Positions 11,421-14,388 of a stretch of DNA of 14,388 nucleotides are shown here, one piece after another. Under the pieces are notes generated by a model. That model saw only the letters and a program-made list of their open reading frames with translations, searched no databases and was not told the origin of the DNA. The stretch lies in assembly GCF_902489365.1 (NCBI RefSeq), contig NZ_CABTZR010000057.1, positions 1 to 14,388 of the forward strand, read 5' to 3'. Within the stretch, counting starts at the first letter, position 1, and the number at the start of each line of letters is the position of its first letter. This stretch comes from an uncultured Corynebacterium sp. (GTDB lineage: Bacteria > Actinomycetota > Actinomycetes > Mycobacteriales > Mycobacteriaceae). Both the position numbers and the translations under genes were made by a program.

Positions 11421-13853
11421 GTGGCAAAGCTGCTCTACCACCTAGGCCGCTGGTCTTACATCAATCGATGGAAGGTCATCATCGCCTGGATCTTCATCGT
11501 GGCGGCTGCGGGCGGAGCGACCTTGAGCTTGATGAAGCCGATGACCACGGAGTACTCCATCAGCGGCACCCCGGCTATTGATGCCACCCGGCGTGCGGTG
11601 GAGCTCTTCCCGGAAAACGGTAACCCGGCCAATGCGCCGTCGGTCAACCTCGTCTTCAAGGCCCCGGAAGGGCAGAAGCTCAGCGATCCGCAGAATAAGG
11701 AAGCGGTCGAGGATGTGGTGCACCACATTGCAGAGGGCTTGGATATCCCGGAGGGCAGCCAGCAGCGCTGGGGTAACCCGCTCGACGTATCGCCAGCACT
11801 GCAGCAGCAGGTCATCGAGCAATTCACTTCCATGGGATTGCCGGAGGAGACCGCGCGGGCGGATGCCGATAACCTGGCCATGGTCAATGCCGATGAGACC
11901 ATTGCTTACACCACCTTCGACTTCGATGCGGAAAGCCCCTACTCGGTAGACCCCGCGGATAAAGATGTGGTCCATGAGGCCATGGATATCGGCCGTGCAG
12001 CAGGTTTGGAAGTAGAGGCCGGCGGCGCGGGCTTCGGTGATGAAATCCAGGTCAACTCGATTTCTGAGGTCATCGGCCTGGCAGTGGCGTTTATCGTCCT
12101 TATTATTACCTTTGGTTCGCTGGCCTCCGCGGGCATGCCGCTCATCTCTGCGGTCGTGGGCGTGGGCCTGGGCGCGATGGGCGTCATGATTGCGACCCAC
12201 TGGATGGAGCTCAACAACCTCACCCCGGTGCTGGCCGTCATGATTGGCCTTGCAGTGGGCATCGATTACGCCCTGTTCATCATGTCGCGTTACCGGCAGG
12301 AGCGCTCACGCATGGACGGGCCAGATGCCGCCGGCATGGCCGTTGGCACGGCGGGATCCTCCGTGGTCTTTGCCGGTGCGACGGTCTTCATCGCGCTCTT
12401 TGCGCTGCTCGTGGCGCGTATTAGCTTCCTTACCGCCATGGGCCTGGCCGCTGCGGGCACGGTCTTCATGGCCGTGCTTGTGGCGTTGACTTTGGTGCCC
12501 GCGATGCTGGGGCTGCTCGGTGATAAGGCCTTCGCTGGGCGCATCCCTGGCGTGGCCGGCAACCCCACGAAGCGCCGCCCGCGCCGCACGAAACCAACAA
12601 TGGGTAACCGTTGGGTGCGCACGGTGCAGCGTGTCCCCGGTGTCGTCATGGCCTTGGTGGTGCTCGGCCTCGGAGCCTTGACTGCTCCGGTTCTGCACAT
12701 GGAATTGGCACTTCCGGCGGATACCACGTCTAATCCGGATACCACCCAGCGCAAGGCGGCGGACCTGCTGTCCGAGGGCTTTGGCCCCGGCATCAACGGC
12801 CCCTTCCTGGTGATCGTGGATGGCGCTAACGCCGACCCGGATTCCGCGGCATTGCAGCCCTATATCCAGGGCCAGGAGGGTGAAGAAGACGAGCAGAAGA
12901 AGGCCGCTCTTTCCTCCTTTATGTATTCCGTGCAGCGCCTGAACCAGGTCGGCGGGGTCAAGCACGCCCAGCTGGTGGGTGTGAGCCAGGATATGAAGGC
13001 AGCGCAGATCATGGTCAGCCCCACCACCGCGCCGACGGATGAGGCCACGGTTGGCACCGCCTCAGCCCTGCGCACCGCTAGCGCGGAGCTGGAGGATGCC
13101 ACCGGTGCCGAGATCGGCATGACGGGCCTGACTGCGGTGCAGCTCGATATCACCGAGCGCCTTGAAGGGGCGATGGGGCCATACCTCGCCATCGTGGTGG
13201 GCCTGGCTATCTTCCTGCTGCTGGCGGTATTCCGCTCCATCTTGGTCCCGCTGGTGGCGGGCTTGGGCTTCCTGCTCTCCGTCGGTGGTGCCTTCGGCCT
13301 GACCGTGCTGGTGTGGCAGGACGGCTTCACCGGCCTGGTGCCCGCGCCCGGCCCGCTGATTTCCTTCATGCCTATCTTCCTCATTGGCGTGACCTTCGGC
13401 CTAGCCATGGATTATCAGGTCTTCCTGGTCACCCGCATGCGCGAGCACTTCTCCCGCTACCCGCAAGGCAGTGGCGGGAAGTACAGCAAGTACAACGCCA
13501 ACGATGAGGCGACTATCGCCGGCTTTACCGCGGGTGCCCGCGTGGTTACCGCCGCGGCCATCATCATGATTTCCGTCTTCGTGGCGTTCATCAGCCAGCC
13601 CCTGCCCTTCATTCAGATCTTTGGCTTCGCGTTGGCAGCGGGCGTGCTTTTCGACGCCTTCTTAGTCCGCATGTCGCTTGTCCCCGCCACCATGTTCCTC
13701 ATGGGGCACACCACCTGGTGGATGCCGAAATGGCTGGACAAGCTGATCCCGCAGCTGGATATCGAGGGCACTGCACTCGAGGAAGAATGGGAGCGCAAAC
13801 ACGCGGCAGCATCCCGTGAAGCAGAGGATAAAGCAGCGCAGCCCGTAGAATAG
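11421..13853 (+). CDS. MMPL/RND-family transporter
   Basis: An 810-aa inner-membrane protein of the MMPL branch of RND transporters, which in mycolic-acid bacteria export lipids and related envelope molecules using the proton gradient. It has the duplicated RND layout: one helix (about 17-38), a large external loop (39-212), five helices (213-367), a basic cytosolic linker (TKRRPRRTKP, 383-392), one helix (about 404-424), a second external loop (425-585), and five helices (586-763). Both signature Asp-Tyr pairs are present: GIDYALFIMSRYRQE (D282, Y283) and AMDYQVFLVTRMREH (D664, Y665). The C-terminus is a short charged tail, without the long cytosolic domain of MmpL3. The start is GTG with AAGGGG (11408-11413) at 7-nt spacing. 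tgt follows after 6 nt, so the two are likely co-transcribed. Which of the corynebacterial MMPL paralogues this is cannot be said. Confidence 0.92.
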   Translation: MAKLLYHLGRWSYINRWKVIIAWIFIVAAAGGATLSLMKPMTTEYSISGTPAIDATRRAVELFPENGNPANAPSVNLVFKAPEGQKLSDPQNKEAVEDVVHHIAEGLDIPEGSQQRWGNPLDVSPALQQQVIEQFTSMGLPEETARADADNLAMVNADETIAYTTFDFDAESPYSVDPADKDVVHEAMDIGRAAGLEVEAGGAGFGDEIQVNSISEVIGLAVAFIVLIITFGSLASAGMPLISAVVGVGLGAMGVMIATHWMELNNLTPVLAVMIGLAVGIDYALFIMSRYRQERSRMDGPDAAGMAVGTAGSSVVFAGATVFIALFALLVARISFLTAMGLAAAGTVFMAVLVALTLVPAMLGLLGDKAFAGRIPGVAGNPTKRRPRRTKPTMGNRWVRTVQRVPGVVMALVVLGLGALTAPVLHMELALPADTTSNPDTTQRKAADLLSEGFGPGINGPFLVIVDGANADPDSAALQPYIQGQEGEEDEQKKAALSSFMYSVQRLNQVGGVKHAQLVGVSQDMKAAQIMVSPTTAPTDEATVGTASALRTASAELEDATGAEIGMTGLTAVQLDITERLEGAMGPYLAIVVGLAIFLLLAVFRSILVPLVAGLGFLLSVGGAFGLTVLVWQDGFTGLVPAPGPLISFMPIFLIGVTFGLAMDYQVFLVTRMREHFSRYPQGSGGKYSKYNANDEATIAGFTAGARVVTAAAIIMISVFVAFISQPLPFIQIFGFALAAGVLFDAFLVRMSLVPATMFLMGHTTWWMPKWLDKLIPQLDIEGTALEEEWERKHAAASREAEDKAAQPVE

Positions 13854-13859
13854 TTCCCT

Positions 13860-14388
13860 ATGACTCACCCTAAGCCGCAGCTTGAGACCGACCTTTCCTT
13901 CGACGTGACGAAGGAGCTGACCTTAAGCGGTCCGGCACAACCGGGAAAGCACGGCCGCACCGGTGTTATCCATACACCGCACGGTGACATCCAGACCCCG
14001 GCCTTCATCCCGGTGGCCACCAAGGCCACGGTGAAGACGCTGACCCCGGAGCAGATTCGCCTCACCGGAGCCCAGGCCATCCTGTCTAACGCTTATCACC
14101 TTTACCTGCAGCCGGGCCACGACATCGTCGATGAGGCCGGTGGCGTGGCTACCTTCGAGAACTGGCATGGGCCGACGTACACCGACTCGGGCGGATTCCA
14201 GGTCATGTCGCTCGGCGTGGGCTTCAAAAAGGTACTCGCCATGGACGTGGCGGACCTGACAGACTCCGATATCCGCGCGGCCAAGAAAGAGCGCATGGCG
14301 CAGGTGGATGAGGACGGCGTAGATTTTAAGTCCATCATCGACGGCTCCACGCACCGCTTTACCCCGGAGGTCTCCATGCAGATCCAGC
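13860..14388 (+). CDS. tgt: tRNA-guanine transglycosylase Tgt (partial, runs off window)
   Basis: The first 176 codons of Tgt, which exchanges G34 for queuine or its precursor preQ1 in tRNAs with GUN anticodons (Asp, Asn, His, Tyr). The family motifs are TPAFIPVATKATVKTL (46-61), LSNAYHLYLQPG (75-86) and TDSGGFQVMSLG (108-119); the Asp in DSGGFQ is the conserved base-binding residue. The nucleophile Asp and zinc-binding Cys/His residues lie beyond the window. Between SLG and GVDFKS there are about 25 more residues than in E. coli Tgt, forming a charged insertion (residues about 120-150). The ATG has no Shine-Dalgarno and lies 6 nt after the MMPL stop, so coupled translation is likely. There is no stop before the window end. 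Confidence 0.95.
   Translation, partial: MTHPKPQLETDLSFDVTKELTLSGPAQPGKHGRTGVIHTPHGDIQTPAFIPVATKATVKTLTPEQIRLTGAQAILSNAYHLYLQPGHDIVDEAGGVATFENWHGPTYTDSGGFQVMSLGVGFKKVLAMDVADLTDSDIRAAKKERMAQVDEDGVDFKSIIDGSTHRFTPEVSMQIQ

Noticed and set aside
11442..12200. 252-codon open frame on minus inside the MMPL gene
   Set aside because: Shadow frame: no family motifs, no ribosome binding site, and full overlap with a well-supported transporter.

Overview
The window looks like chromosomal DNA of a moderately high-GC actinobacterium, most likely Corynebacterium. The basis is protein resemblance: an MMPL-family transporter, an actinobacterial-type tRNA adenosine deaminase partner protein beside TadA, a TyrA with an NADP-type pocket, and a Tgt with a lineage-type insertion. 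No species can be named from sequence alone.

Layout. 1-336: a long inverted repeat at the window edge, then the leader and probable promoter of a DASS-family (SLC13) dicarboxylate transporter (337-1911). 2077-2152: tRNA-Arg(ACG) with its own terminator. 2228-2707: a secreted META/HslJ-like protein. 2824-5047: a tightly packed three-gene run of a DUF1624/DUF418-like acyltransferase-type membrane protein, a membrane-anchored secreted trypsin-like protease, and a 62-aa membrane protein. 5048-5453: a convergent intergenic region with a 136-bp, exactly symmetric array of eight 10-bp repeats, then the tyrA terminator. 5454-6482 (minus): tyrA. 6522-7503: the TadA-associated protein and tadA, overlapping. 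7596-7793: a CsbD-like stress protein. 7885-7975: tRNA-Ser(CGA). 8023-8190 (minus): a 55-aa membrane protein. 8305-9555: an MFS exporter.

From about 9556 to 11420 the DNA becomes visibly AT-richer and broken. It holds a 159-aa orphan gene on minus, two short divergent open stretches that begin back to back near 10397 and each end just before a gene facing the same way, and a hypothetical gene whose 3' part continues through frameshifts. I read this as a decayed accessory island, possibly remains of two C-terminal toxin/immunity-like modules, but no family is recognised. The core resumes with an 810-aa MMPL transporter (11421-13853) followed 6 nt later by tgt (13860 to the window end, partial).

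Functional links. Two wobble-position tRNA enzymes are here (TadA for A34, Tgt for G34), together with tRNA-Arg(ACG), the standard TadA substrate. The membrane protein, protease and small membrane protein probably form one cell-envelope unit. The most unusual structures are the symmetric repeat array at 5190-5325 and the back-to-back remnants around 10397.
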